A stretch of 49,330 nt of DNA from a virus (IMGVR_UViG_3300036719_004451:1-49330); one strand, 5' to 3'; shown: positions 32,520 through 40,136, counted from the stretch's first letter. Numbers and translations: made by a program. The notes: generated by a model not told the origin, from the sequence alone.

Positions 32520-33010
32520 ATATATTTTTTTTAGATTGGGACGTTGAGAAGAATGCTCAATACCATTGTGACAAACACGTGGTAAAGATGATATTGGAGA
32601 CCGCTCAATTACTTTGCGGTGTTCATCATATGACCTCAAATGAAACGGATTATGTTCCCTATAAATTATCCCATAAGAACCATCCCTGTGCAATTTGGGC
32701 TCGTGAAAGTCTGACTAACTATCTGTATTTGGGTGAGTTAGGTTTAGAACTTTCTCGTGAATACACATATAGATATGGTAAGAAACATAAGTCACAAGAA
32801 ATTATTGAATGGTGTTTGGTTAACAAACCACAAATAACAGATATTGGATTTACCATCCCACCCAAGGCAATGCCTGATGAATATAAAACTCAGGATGTAA
32901 TTGAATCTTATAGAAAATATTATTTGGGTGCTAAAAAGACTTTCCTAACTTGGAAGGAAAGACAAGTACCTGATTGGGTTATGTCAGAATATTATCACCC
33001 CAATTCATAA
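32516..33010 (+). CDS. Pyr_excise-like phage protein (pyrimidine dimer glycosylase family), 164 aa
   Basis: FLDWDVEKNAQYHCDKHVVK, MILETAQLLCGVHH, KNHPCAIWARESLTNYLYL and ELGLELSREYTYRYGKKHKS followed by IPPKAMPDEYK are the hallmarks of a phage family often annotated as pyrimidine dimer DNA glycosylase. Such enzymes begin repair of UV damage by removing a base. Activity is not proven for this branch. It overlaps the previous gene by four bases and converges with the next by 32. Confidence 0.75.
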   Translation: MNIFFLDWDVEKNAQYHCDKHVVKMILETAQLLCGVHHMTSNETDYVPYKLSHKNHPCAIWARESLTNYLYLGELGLELSREYTYRYGKKHKSQEIIEWCLVNKPQITDIGFTIPPKAMPDEYKTQDVIESYRKYYLGAKKTFLTWKERQVPDWVMSEYYHPNS

Positions 33011-33470
33011 TGATTTTATCAAAAGAAACTTGAACATCGTGTACGTCAGTTTCATAGGTATCATCGTCCTCTAATTGGGGGTCGTAATCCCATATGTCAT
33101 CTTCAATATCCATTTTGAGTTCATCTGAAAAAGATTTTAATACAGGAACTGTTAATGAATATTCAGCTCGGACTGTACGAAGTTCTGTTGTTTTTACCGA
33201 GACTTCCAAAGCCATCATTCGTTCAAATTGTTCAGGAAATTCATTTTTTTTGATTTGCTCGTAGTTTTGAACAGCATAATTCAAATATTGACTATCAGTT
33301 TTACGGGGAACCTTAAGACCAATCAACTTGGCTGAGTTTTCAACCATATTGGAACTCATACCTATAGATTGTATGTCCACTAATTCTTGAAATAATTCTT
33401 GTTTTGAAAATCTTTTCACTAAGACTTTCATAATCATCTCTTCCTTTTTGGTAGGTGGGATATTTGCCAT
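32979..33470 (-). CDS. Hypothetical protein, 163 aa
   Basis: Starts MANIPPTKKEEMIMKVLVKR; a longer reading lies upstream in the divergent gene's region. Helical N-terminal half, then TTELRTVRAEYSLTVPVLKS, and an acidic end (DDIWDYDPQLEDDDTYE). No known family. A TATTTAT box lies 18 bases upstream on the minus strand. The 3' end overlaps the convergent glycosylase-like gene. Confidence 0.6.
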   Translation of the reverse strand: MANIPPTKKEEMIMKVLVKRFSKQELFQELVDIQSIGMSSNMVENSAKLIGLKVPRKTDSQYLNYAVQNYEQIKKNEFPEQFERMMALEVSVKTTELRTVRAEYSLTVPVLKSFSDELKMDIEDDIWDYDPQLEDDDTYETDVHDVQVSFDKIIMNWGDNILT

Positions 33471-33477
33471 ATATTTG
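33447..33477 (+). promoter_or_regulatory. Host-type promoter over the divergent start
   Basis: TTTG at 33447-33450, a 19-base spacer and TATATTTG at 33470-33477. It overlaps the start of the minus-strand gene at 33470, so divergent transcription may interfere. Confidence 0.75.
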
Positions 33478-33497
33478 TATTCTATAACATAAATACC

Positions 33498-33653
33498 ATG
33501 TATCAAGTAAAATTAACCACTGACAAAGGTGAAAAAAGAACCTTTAGCTTACAAGATTTTCAATTGTGGATTGTTAATGGTAACCTGTCAGGTATGGGCG
33601 GTTTTTCTAAAGTAAAAATAAAACACATCACTGACAGCCCAAAAGAAAAATAA
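33498..33653 (+). CDS. Small protein, 51 aa
   Basis: ATG 33498 opens MYQVKLTTDKGEKRTFSLQD and ends HITDSPKEK. It lies about 20 bases after a full promoter, has no internal problem and sits before a second promoter. Beta-like N-terminal half; function unknown. Confidence 0.6.
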   Translation: MYQVKLTTDKGEKRTFSLQDFQLWIVNGNLSGMGGFSKVKIKHITDSPKEK

Positions 33654-33654
33654 T

Positions 33655-33685
33655 TTTGTTAATCTAAATATTATTTGTATCTTTG
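33655..33685 (+). promoter_or_regulatory. Host-type promoter, leaderless arrangement
   Basis: TTTG at 33655-33658, a 19-base spacer and TATCTTTG at 33678-33685. The ATG at 33690 is four bases downstream. Confidence 0.82.
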
Positions 33686-33689
33686 TAAT

Positions 33690-33962
33690 ATGAAAATTGG
33701 ACACAACATCAAAATTGTACACGACTCGATGGGAGAGTTGGTGAACGAAACTTTTGCTCACCCCGAACAATTCAAATTGTTTTTGAAATTGATTGACGGA
33801 TGTTTGGCGCATAAACAAAACTTTGATTTTTTTGATGGAGAGCATTTCTTGGTTCACGTTCCGTTCCGTATTTTGAACGATTCGGTTATTTTTACCAAAT
33901 TGAACGAGATTTCTACTATGGATTTTGTTAAATCTAAAATCGAAGCTTTGGCAACCTTGTAA
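33690..33962 (+). CDS. Hypothetical protein, 90 aa
   Basis: MKIGHNIKIVHDSMGELVNE, then QFKLFLKLIDGCLAHKQNFD and a beta-like FLVHVPFRIL. ATG 33690 is used because the earlier TTG lies in the -7 element. No family recognised. First of three closely packed genes (33690, 33965, 34183). Confidence 0.62.
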   Translation: MKIGHNIKIVHDSMGELVNETFAHPEQFKLFLKLIDGCLAHKQNFDFFDGEHFLVHVPFRILNDSVIFTKLNEISTMDFVKSKIEALATL

Positions 33963-33964
33963 CC

Positions 33965-34186
33965 ATGAGTAATTTTTGGAAATATGCTGGATTTCTTATT
34001 TTGGGAGCTGTTGCGGTTAAATATGCTGGTGATGCTCTGAAAAAGAAAGATTCTGACAATAATAATTCAGAGATAGAAGAAATTCTTGTTCTTTTGGATA
34101 TTTTAGAATCAAAAGAAAATCGTACAGACGAAGATACAAGATTGATTGCCATTCTTAAACAAAGACTTCTTTCTCTAAAAAAATGA
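33965..34186 (+). CDS. Small single-pass membrane protein, 73 aa
   Basis: One short N-terminal hydrophobic helix (YAGFLILGAVAVKYAGDAL) followed by a charged coiled-coil-like tail (ILVLLDILESKENRTDEDTR). Two bases after the previous stop and overlapping the next start by four. Confidence 0.6.
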   Translation: MSNFWKYAGFLILGAVAVKYAGDALKKKDSDNNNSEIEEILVLLDILESKENRTDEDTRLIAILKQRLLSLKK

Positions 34187-34524
34187 CGACAAAATCCAAA
34201 TATCTTACTGTCGATGACATCATAGATTTAGGGAAAGTTGAAAAACACATTTATGGTGAAGTAAAAAGAACTATCTTGAATTTCGAAACAGTTACGGTTT
34301 CCATAGCTGGTTCTGACCATGATATTATATATGGTAATTTTGTAGATTCATTCGAGATTGCTATTATAGATAATAAAAGCGGTAATTTTGTTACAAAATT
34401 GTTCTTAGGTGGTGAAGACGTTGTATCATGGGCATCAAGGGAAGAACTACAAAACATTGTAAATATTTTTACAGGAGCCCCTTCTCCTAAAACTAGGGTG
34501 GTGGAGCGTCTAACAACCAGTTAG
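34183..34524 (+). CDS. Hypothetical protein, 113 aa
   Basis: MTTKSKYLTVDDIIDLGKVE, then VTVSIAGSDHDIIYGNFVDS and FEIAIIDNKSGNFVTKLFLG read as a small alpha/beta domain. No family recognised. The start overlaps the upstream stop (ATGA), and a strong terminator follows directly. Confidence 0.62.
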   Translation: MTTKSKYLTVDDIIDLGKVEKHIYGEVKRTILNFETVTVSIAGSDHDIIYGNFVDSFEIAIIDNKSGNFVTKLFLGGEDVVSWASREELQNIVNIFTGAPSPKTRVVERLTTS

Positions 34525-34531
34525 ACCCAGA

Positions 34532-34557
34532 AAGGTCGGAATCCTCCGACCTTTTTT
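34532..34557 (+). terminator. Terminator AAGGTCGGA-atcc-TCCGACCTT
   Basis: A nine-pair perfect stem ending in a T-run. Confidence 0.93.
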
Positions 34558-34567
34558 ATTTATGATA

Positions 34568-34574
34568 TATTTAT
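34568..34574 (+). promoter_or_regulatory. TATTTAT box, 4 nt before ATG
   Basis: TATATTTATTGAT runs directly into the start codon at 34579. Confidence 0.55.
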
Positions 34575-34578
34575 TGAT

Positions 34579-34857
34579 ATGAGTAAAGAATATTTAATAT
34601 CCGAATCCCAACTGAGAAATTTAGTTGAATCCATGAAACAGGAAACCAAAGAAGGTTCCGACGGAAATTACATGGCTAAACAACAACTTTTTACCATCGC
34701 TACAGCTGCTTATAAAATGTGGGAAAATTTAGAAGAAGGTGAAGAGTTGGAAGATTGGATGACAAGTAAATTAGCTCAAACCGAACAAAACATGGTATCC
34801 GTTTTCAAAGCATTTATGTATGATGAGTTTGAAAACAAAATGGGAAGGGATGTCTAA
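34579..34857 (+). CDS. Tagged helical protein, 92 aa
   Basis: Begins MSKEYLISESQLRNLVESM, the shared tag. The rest is a helical domain (KQQLFTIATAAYKMWENLEE, LEDWMTSKLAQTEQNMVSVF), a pattern I associate with small phage head-core or scaffold-associated proteins. The tag, the box and the monocistronic layout between two terminators suggest high late expression. Confidence 0.68.
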   Translation: MSKEYLISESQLRNLVESMKQETKEGSDGNYMAKQQLFTIATAAYKMWENLEEGEELEDWMTSKLAQTEQNMVSVFKAFMYDEFENKMGRDV

Positions 34858-34880
34858 AATAAATGTTCGGAAAAAAGAGA

Positions 34881-34907
34881 CCTCAACATAAAGTTGGGGT
34901 TTTTTTT
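34881..34907 (+). terminator. Terminator CCTCAAC-ataaa-GTTGGGG
   Basis: A seven-pair stem followed by a long T-run. Confidence 0.88.
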
Positions 34908-34963
34908 ATGATAAACCTTTAGTATATTTACTTACAAAATAAAAATCAAAAAAACAAAATACT

Positions 34964-35098
34964 ATGAATTTAGAAGAAGCTAAGGCAATCCTAAGAGCTC
35001 ACGGAAAACCAACATGTTCTTGTAAATGGAACAACGATACTAACTTGATGATTCAGGAAGCTATTAAATTGAAAAACATACAATCTCAAAACTCATGA
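34964..35098 (+). CDS. Small protein with CSC motif, 44 aa
   Basis: MNLEEAKAILRAHGKPTCSC, then KWNNDTNLMIQEAIKLK. Two Cys near the middle. Upstream reads TATATTTACTTAC with an A-rich leader. The stop overlaps the next ATG (ATGA). Confidence 0.5.
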   Translation: MNLEEAKAILRAHGKPTCSCKWNNDTNLMIQEAIKLKNIQSQNS

Positions 35099-35265
35099 CC
35101 AACGAAGAATTCGTTGAAGAATTATATATGAAGGCTTTTACCAAGGGTTTCATAGAAGAATTCCGATTGGAGCTAGAAAGTTTACGAAAAAAACATGCAA
35201 ATTTGAGTCGCACTGAAATTGCAGAAATTGCTTACATGGAAACAAAAAGGAGAGTTAATGAATAA
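35095..35265 (+). CDS. Small charged helical protein, 56 aa
   Basis: MTNEEFVEELYMKAFTKGFI, then basic and acidic helices ending YMETKRRVNE. It overlaps the previous gene by four bases and the thymidylate synthase start by eight. Function unknown. Confidence 0.5.
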   Translation: MTNEEFVEELYMKAFTKGFIEEFRLELESLRKKHANLSRTEIAEIAYMETKRRVNE

Positions 35266-36304
35266 TTTAGACAAATCATATCAATCACTACTTCAAGACA
35301 TTATTGATAACGGAGTAGAGAAAAAAGACAGAACAGGTACTGGAACTATCTCAGTATTTGGTCGTCAAATTAGACATAAAATGTCTGAAGGTTATCCTTT
35401 GATTACTACCAAGAAAATGGCATTCAAAACTATGGTGACTGAGTTGCTGTGGTTCCTCCGTGGTGATACCAACATAAAGTACTTGATTGATAATGGTTGT
35501 CATATTTGGACTGGAGACGCCATTAAGAACTACGAGAAACATAATGGAGAAATTGATTGGGGTCTCTTTACCACAAAAGAAGAAGCGTTTACTGAGAAGA
35601 TTAAAACCGATGATGAGTTTGCTAAACAATGGGGTGAATTAGGTCCTATCTATGGTAAACAATGGCGTAATTGGGAATTACCTGCTTGGGATGAATATGG
35701 TAGACCTCATCAAAATTGGACTCAAATTGACCAAATCAAAGATTTAATTTCAGAACTCAAAACGAATCCCGATTCAAGGAGGTTAATGGTATCCGCTTGG
35801 AACGTTAGTGAATTGATGCAAATGGCTTTACCACCCTGTCATTATGGGTTTCAAGTTTATACACGAGAACTAAACCTTGATGAACGAATTGAATACCTAA
35901 GGTCAATTACCGACCCATTTAATTTTCACTCTGATTATTTCCACGAACATTTGGATTATTATAACGTACCTCGTAGAGCAATATCTCTCATGTGGAATCA
36001 ACGTTCAGTTGATACATTTTTGGGTTTACCATTTAATATTGCGTCTTATGGTTTATTACTGGAAATCATAGCTAAGGAGGTTAACATGATTCCTGATGAG
36101 TTGATTGGAAACTTAGGAGATGTTCATTTGTATAGTAATCACGTTGAGCAAGCTAAAGAACAAATTGGTAGAGAATCGTTTAAGTTACCTATATTGGCCA
36201 TAATAAATGACACCAAATTGAAGTTTGATGAATTTACTTTGGATAATTTCAAATTAATAAAATACCAATCACACCCATCAATCAAAGCGCCTTTATCAAA
36301 TTAA
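35258..36304 (+). CDS. thyA: Thymidylate synthase, with insertions
   Basis: A 348-aa ThyA-type synthase that methylates dUMP to dTMP with methylene-tetrahydrofolate. DRTGTGT, WFLRGDTNIKYL, GPIYGKQWRNW, DPDSRRLMVSAWN-type PDSRRLMVSAWNVSEL, catalytic C194 in PPCHYGFQ, and GLPFNIASY are present. Asn260 in PFNIASY is the residue that selects dUMP; Asp there would mark a dCMP hydroxymethylase, so this is a thymidylate synthase. It is longer than the E. coli enzyme: extra segments lie near residues 88-125 and 205-240. ATG 35258 overlaps the upstream stop. Confidence 0.93.
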   Translation: MNNLDKSYQSLLQDIIDNGVEKKDRTGTGTISVFGRQIRHKMSEGYPLITTKKMAFKTMVTELLWFLRGDTNIKYLIDNGCHIWTGDAIKNYEKHNGEIDWGLFTTKEEAFTEKIKTDDEFAKQWGELGPIYGKQWRNWELPAWDEYGRPHQNWTQIDQIKDLISELKTNPDSRRLMVSAWNVSELMQMALPPCHYGFQVYTRELNLDERIEYLRSITDPFNFHSDYFHEHLDYYNVPRRAISLMWNQRSVDTFLGLPFNIASYGLLLEIIAKEVNMIPDELIGNLGDVHLYSNHVEQAKEQIGRESFKLPILAIINDTKLKFDEFTLDNFKLIKYQSHPSIKAPLSN

Positions 36305-36316
36305 TACTTTTCAAAA

Positions 36317-36793
36317 ATGTTATTCGAAAAACAACTTAATTATTTTTTTTCCTTTTTGGGATTCCTTCTTCTAAACTTTACAGGACTTGCCATAGGTGCT
36401 TTGTGGACTGACCCAGGTGTTAGTTCTTTATGGTATGATGGTGTTACTAAAGCACCTTGGACTCCGCCAGGTTGGGTTTTCGGATTTTCTTGGACCTTGA
36501 TTATGGTTTGTTTTTCTATTTTATTTGCAAATTTATACTCGGATAAAAATTCAAAATATAATCAAATAATTGCACTGACATGGCTTCTAAATATTTCGTG
36601 GAATCCATTGTTCTTTGCACTTCAATGGGTGTGGACTTCATCTATTGTTATTGTAACACTTACTTTTTTAATTGGAGTTTTGATTCACCGACTTAGAAGT
36701 GAATACAAATATAATTGGATTTGGGTTTTACCCTATTTCGTATGGTTGAACATAGCTTCATCACTAAACCTGTTTGTTGCTTTAATCAATTAA
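36317..36793 (+). CDS. TspO/MBR family membrane protein, 158 aa
   Basis: Five hydrophobic helices with the family features FTGLAIGALWTDPGVSSLWY, KAPWTPPGWVFGFSWTLIMV and the Asn/Trp-rich LNISWNPLFFALQWVW. TspO binds porphyrins and other tetrapyrroles or steroids and is linked to stress responses; in an infection it could alter host tetrapyrrole or redox status. It lies one base upstream of rfbC. Confidence 0.9.
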   Translation: MLFEKQLNYFFSFLGFLLLNFTGLAIGALWTDPGVSSLWYDGVTKAPWTPPGWVFGFSWTLIMVCFSILFANLYSDKNSKYNQIIALTWLLNISWNPLFFALQWVWTSSIVIVTLTFLIGVLIHRLRSEYKYNWIWVLPYFVWLNIASSLNLFVALIN

Positions 36794-36794
36794 A

Positions 36795-37346
36795 ATGAAA
36801 ATAGAACAAGGACCAATTCAAGGATTATACATCCTTACCCCTACTGTTTATCAAGACGATAGAGGTTATTTTTTTGAATCTCATAATCAACAATTTTTAC
36901 GGGAGAAAGGTTTATACCTAAATTTTGTTCAAGACAATCAATCAGTTTCTTATAAAAATGTTTTGAGAGGTTTGCATTTCCAAAAACACGCACCACAAAC
37001 AAAATTAGTGAGATGTGTTGTGGGTGTTGTTAATGATGTTGTTGTTGATTTACGGAAAAACTCACCAACCTATAAGAAAATATTTCAAGTTGAACTATCT
37101 GAGGATAACATGAAAATGGTTCTCATTCCAAAAGGATGTGCACACGGATTTTCAGTTATTTCTGATGTTGCGGTATTTCAATATAAATGTGACGAAATAT
37201 ATTTACCCAACCAAGATGGAGGAATAATCTATAATGACCCACAATTTCCAATAGACTGGAAAATTGATATGAAGGATGCTATTATTTCTGAAAAAGATAG
37301 AGTATTACCTCAATGGGAAGAAATTGAAAAAATGATTAACTTCTAA
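36795..37346 (+). CDS. rfbC: dTDP-4-dehydrorhamnose 3,5-epimerase
   Basis: A 183-aa cupin epimerase: YQDDRGYFFESHNQQFLRE, NVLRGLHFQKHAPQTKLVRC with catalytic His61, VVDLRKNSPTYKK, and IPKGCAHGFSVIS. It converts dTDP-4-keto-6-deoxyglucose to the rhamnose precursor, so it makes an activated deoxysugar, probably used for a glycan. No RfbA, RfbB or RfbD partner is in the window, so it may act with host enzymes. Confidence 0.92.
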   Translation: MKIEQGPIQGLYILTPTVYQDDRGYFFESHNQQFLREKGLYLNFVQDNQSVSYKNVLRGLHFQKHAPQTKLVRCVVGVVNDVVVDLRKNSPTYKKIFQVELSEDNMKMVLIPKGCAHGFSVISDVAVFQYKCDEIYLPNQDGGIIYNDPQFPIDWKIDMKDAIISEKDRVLPQWEEIEKMINF

Positions 37347-37351
37347 AAAAA

Positions 37352-37837
37352 TTAGTATAATACCCTAAATCCATCTAGTCCTGATGATTTAGCTCTGACT
37401 TTTCTCAAATTAATATCATCATTACCTGTCAGTGGTTTCCTATCTTTGCGACTTATTGTAATGTCAGGGTCTGGAACCCTATCATTAACCTTAAGTTTTA
37501 CATCATAAGATTTCAGATTTGTTTCTTCCATCACATCTCGGACTATATTTTTTAATACATCTACATTTAGGTGAGTATATCTTGGTTCTACCCATTCGTC
37601 TTCCAAACCTACAATTTTGAGAGATTTAGTTGCCAAATCCTCAAAATCGTTAATGAAATCCCAATAATTTGAATCATAATCTGATGAAACAACATTATAT
37701 AATTTGTGGTCCACGGGTACAATAATTTCATAACTATTCGGACTGCTTGGATTACTACCAAATTTATAATCATACTGAGGGTACTTTGAAAAAACGAATC
37801 GTTCCAAAACTCGTTTCATGGTGTCAAGTTTGTCCAT
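37352..37837 (-). CDS. Hypothetical protein, 161 aa
   Basis: MDKLDTMKRVLERFVFSKYP is a short helix leading into a strand-rich body (YEIIVPVDHKLYNVVSSDYD, YDVKLKVNDRVPDPDITIS). The helix-then-strand layout is like the minus-strand proteins at 46705 and 47028. It overlaps the upstream minus gene by one base, so the two are coupled. Family unknown. Confidence 0.62.
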   Translation of the reverse strand: MDKLDTMKRVLERFVFSKYPQYDYKFGSNPSSPNSYEIIVPVDHKLYNVVSSDYDSNYWDFINDFEDLATKSLKIVGLEDEWVEPRYTHLNVDVLKNIVRDVMEETNLKSYDVKLKVNDRVPDPDITISRKDRKPLTGNDDINLRKVRAKSSGLDGFRVLY

Positions 37838-38157
37838 TACTTCAAAGTATCACTATTTTTGAGAATTATATCCAAAAACTTATAAGTTTCGGTATCTTTC
37901 TTCATTTTTGAATCATTCATACCCTTCATGACTAAAGTTTTGTTAGGTTTTGATAAAGAACCGTGTAGTGAATCGATTGTGTTTGTGTTAAAGATTTGAT
38001 GAAGTGTGTTGACCAACTCGTTATTCTTCATTAAGAATTCTTTCAAATCTCTGAAATCGGCAGAATTGAACTTATCATAATACAAATCGTTTTCAGATTG
38101 TTCCAAAAACATCATTGATTTGAATTTTTTCAGTTCATCGAACAAAGTATTGTCCAT
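37837..38157 (-). CDS. Small helical protein, 106 aa
   Basis: MDNTLFDELKKFKSMMFLEQ, then FRDLKEFLMKNNELVNTLHQ. Charged and helical, no domain recognised. The last base of the stop is shared with the next start. A TATTTATAAATA box lies 12 bases upstream of the ATG on the minus strand. Confidence 0.58.
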   Translation of the reverse strand: MDNTLFDELKKFKSMMFLEQSENDLYYDKFNSADFRDLKEFLMKNNELVNTLHQIFNTNTIDSLHGSLSKPNKTLVMKGMNDSKMKKDTETYKFLDIILKNSDTLK

Positions 38158-38169
38158 AATTTTTTATTT

Positions 38170-38176
38170 ATAAATA
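38170..38176 (-). promoter_or_regulatory. TATTTAT box (minus), 12 nt before ATG
   Basis: On the minus strand GGATATTTATAAATAAAA precedes the start at 38157. The core TATTTATAAATA is self-complementary. Confidence 0.4.
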
Positions 38177-38240
38177 TCCATTACTCAATAATGAGTTTAT
38201 GAATATTGATTTCATCGTATAATTAATAAAAAAAAGATAT

Positions 38241-38522
38241 ATGGAAAATACAACAAATAGTCCTGAAATTGATTGGATGGTACCAGCACTTATTTTTGCT
38301 AAAGCTTTGGGTATTGTCATGGAAGAAAACCAAGGTATGGTTGTCGACTTGTCAGAAAATATGTTAATTGATGGACATGAAGATATTAAAAAGGTAATTG
38401 TCTACAGAAAAGATGAGCAAGTTCACATAGCACCATGTGAGGAAGATATTCCTGAAGGTGGTGTGATAAACTTGGGAAGTCCTGAATCAGATGAAACCGC
38501 ACCCGAATCATCCGAAATTTAA
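38241..38522 (+). CDS. Small acidic protein, 93 aa
   Basis: MENTTNSPEIDWMVPALIFA has one short hydrophobic patch, followed by VIVYRKDEQVHIAPCEEDIP and an acidic Ser/Glu tail. No family. An A-rich leader precedes it. Its end overlaps the start of the methyltransferase by 32 bases. Confidence 0.58.
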   Translation: MENTTNSPEIDWMVPALIFAKALGIVMEENQGMVVDLSENMLIDGHEDIKKVIVYRKDEQVHIAPCEEDIPEGGVINLGSPESDETAPESSEI

Positions 38523-39084
38523 TCAAAAGAGATTCAAAGACCGTGACCTTACAATTGATGAACATTTCATAATAGATGAATATGGTCAACAGGTCATGGG
38601 AGATTGGGAAATACCCATGATGAAAAAACATGTAGACATCCTCAACGTCAAAGGTAAAGATGTTTTGGAGATTGGTTTTGGGATGGGTATATCTCCCACT
38701 TTTTTTGTGGAATCTAAACCCAAATCTTATACAATAGTTGAATGTCACCCGACTATAATCGAAAAGATATACGAGTGGAAACAAAAATATCAGGATGTAG
38801 ACATCACAATCATCGAAGGTGAATGGTTCGAAAAGAAAGATGAGTTAAAAACATATGATTGTATTTTTTATGATATCTTTGATGATTGGTATGAACAAGA
38901 ATTTTACGACTCGGTTGATGAGATGTTGAATGAAAAAGGAAGATTCAGCTTTTTTAATCTCTCAAAAGACGTTACTACTTATAAAGGGATATCTTGTTTT
39001 TGCGAGAAAATTACTGTGGAACGAATCATAAATGGTGAAGGACAAATTAAAGAGTATTTTGTTCCCTTACATATAAAAAATTAA
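38491..39084 (+). CDS. SAM-dependent methyltransferase, RMT2/GAMT-like, second copy
   Basis: A 197-aa class I methyltransferase with VMGDWEIPMMKKHVDIL, motif I in VLEIGFGMGISPT at about residues 58-70, YTIVECHPTIIEKIYEWK and CIFYDIFDDWYEQEFYD. Same family as the gene at 5117, but clearly diverged, especially in the acidic loop after strand 4. Substrates of the two may differ. Starts within the end of the previous gene. Confidence 0.83.
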   Translation: MKPHPNHPKFNQKRFKDRDLTIDEHFIIDEYGQQVMGDWEIPMMKKHVDILNVKGKDVLEIGFGMGISPTFFVESKPKSYTIVECHPTIIEKIYEWKQKYQDVDITIIEGEWFEKKDELKTYDCIFYDIFDDWYEQEFYDSVDEMLNEKGRFSFFNLSKDVTTYKGISCFCEKITVERIINGEGQIKEYFVPLHIKN

Positions 39085-39089
39085 TAAGT

Positions 39090-39239
39090 ATGAATATGTT
39101 TTTAATTATCATTGGGGGTATGTTCGGATTTTTTTTATTGATTGGATTTGGTGAACAAATCACATTAGCCAAACCAAACTCTAAATTTGCTAAGTTTTGG
39201 AGAAAACATATTGTTATTGAATGTCAAGAGTGTGATTAG
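39090..39239 (+). CDS. Small single-pass membrane protein, 49 aa
   Basis: MNMFLIIIGGMFGFFLLIGF is one helix, followed by a short basic tail and two Cys at the end (IECQECD). Five bases after the methyltransferase stop. Function unknown. Confidence 0.55.
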   Translation: MNMFLIIIGGMFGFFLLIGFGEQITLAKPNSKFAKFWRKHIVIECQECD

Positions 39240-39242
39240 TTA

Positions 39243-39249
39243 TATTTAT
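39243..39249 (+). promoter_or_regulatory. TATTTAT box, 4 nt before ATG
   Basis: TATATTTATTAAT leads directly into ATG 39254. Confidence 0.55.
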
Positions 39250-39253
39250 TAAT

Positions 39254-39856
39254 ATGGAAATTCTAATTACTGAGAATCAATTAAAAAAGATTGTTGAAAA
39301 CGAAGAGAAAGACAATCTTTTCTATTCAACCGAATACAATCCTGAAACTAAAAAGTTGAGGTCTTATTATTACTTGTACGGGGAAAAACCCGATTCTTAT
39401 CAAATTCTAAACATAAAAGAAATACATGGTAAAGGAGTTTGGGCAAATGGTAAAGCAAGTTATACTTTATTGTTTGATAAAATATTTGTTCCCAAGAAGT
39501 TTGTCAATAAGTTGGACGAACACCCAACCAAAAAAGGTTATTTCGAGTTTGAACTCCCCTATTGGTTATATAAGAACGAGAAAGCCCTTAATCTTAAAAG
39601 GATTCCCACTGACTTCAAAAAATTCAGTAACTATAACCTCGACCCGTCATATATGAAAAACTATACTGACCCCAAAGTGGTTGAAGCTTTGATAGGGTTG
39701 GATACCGATGAGGATTTAATCAGGATTGCTCAGATTAATTACGACAGGATTGTTAATCCACAAACTCCGAAACAAATTGAAACTTCCGATAACAATCCCC
39801 CAACTATGTGGAATTTTTCAAAAAAAAGTGGACCTGAGCACTTGACCGACCAATAA
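39254..39856 (+). CDS. Tagged protein, 200 aa
   Basis: Begins MEILITENQLKKIVENE, the shared tag. The body is Tyr/Lys-rich with strand-like segments (LRSYYYLYGEKPDSYQIL, SYTLLFDKIFVPKKFV) and no recognised domain; the C-terminus is a polar linker (PQTPKQIETSDNNPPT). Probably virion-associated, by tag and box. Confidence 0.65.
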   Translation: MEILITENQLKKIVENEEKDNLFYSTEYNPETKKLRSYYYLYGEKPDSYQILNIKEIHGKGVWANGKASYTLLFDKIFVPKKFVNKLDEHPTKKGYFEFELPYWLYKNEKALNLKRIPTDFKKFSNYNLDPSYMKNYTDPKVVEALIGLDTDEDLIRIAQINYDRIVNPQTPKQIETSDNNPPTMWNFSKKSGPEHLTDQ

Positions 39857-39902
39857 ATTGTTGTATAATTATAACAATCTAATAAACAAATTTATTTCAA
39901 AA

Positions 39903-40079
39903 ATGAAAAAAGTACTTTCACTCGTTTTCGCAGCTACTCTGTTGGTTGCTTGTAACAACACTGAAGAAGTGGTTGTAGAAGAAGTTACAGTTGATACAAC
40001 TGTAGTTGAGGCTGACACAACTCTTGTTGAAGAAGTTGTTGAAGGTGGTTCAGAGGTTGCAAAGCCTGAAGTAGAATAA
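39903..40079 (+). CDS. Small acidic lipoprotein, 58 aa
   Basis: Lipobox LLVACNN after a typical signal (MKKVLSLVFAATLLVAC), then an acidic Val/Glu/Thr repeat-like tail. ATG 39903 follows an A/T leader. It would be a membrane-bound small lipoprotein on the host. Confidence 0.7.
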   Translation: MKKVLSLVFAATLLVACNNTEEVVVEEVTVDTTVVEADTTLVEEVVEGGSEVAKPEVE

Positions 40080-40113
40080 TTTATTCTACACAGAATCATT
40101 GATTCAAACAAAA

Positions 40114-40136
40114 CCCCTCATTAGAGGGGTTTTTTA
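40114..40136 (+). terminator. Terminator CCCCTC-atta-GAGGGG
   Basis: A six-pair stem and T-run. The stop codon of the convergent gene at 40121 falls in the stem-loop. Confidence 0.85.

Noticed and set aside
35258-36304. dCMP hydroxymethylase instead of thymidylate synthase
   Set aside because: The key residue in GLPFNIASY is Asn, as in dUMP-using synthases.
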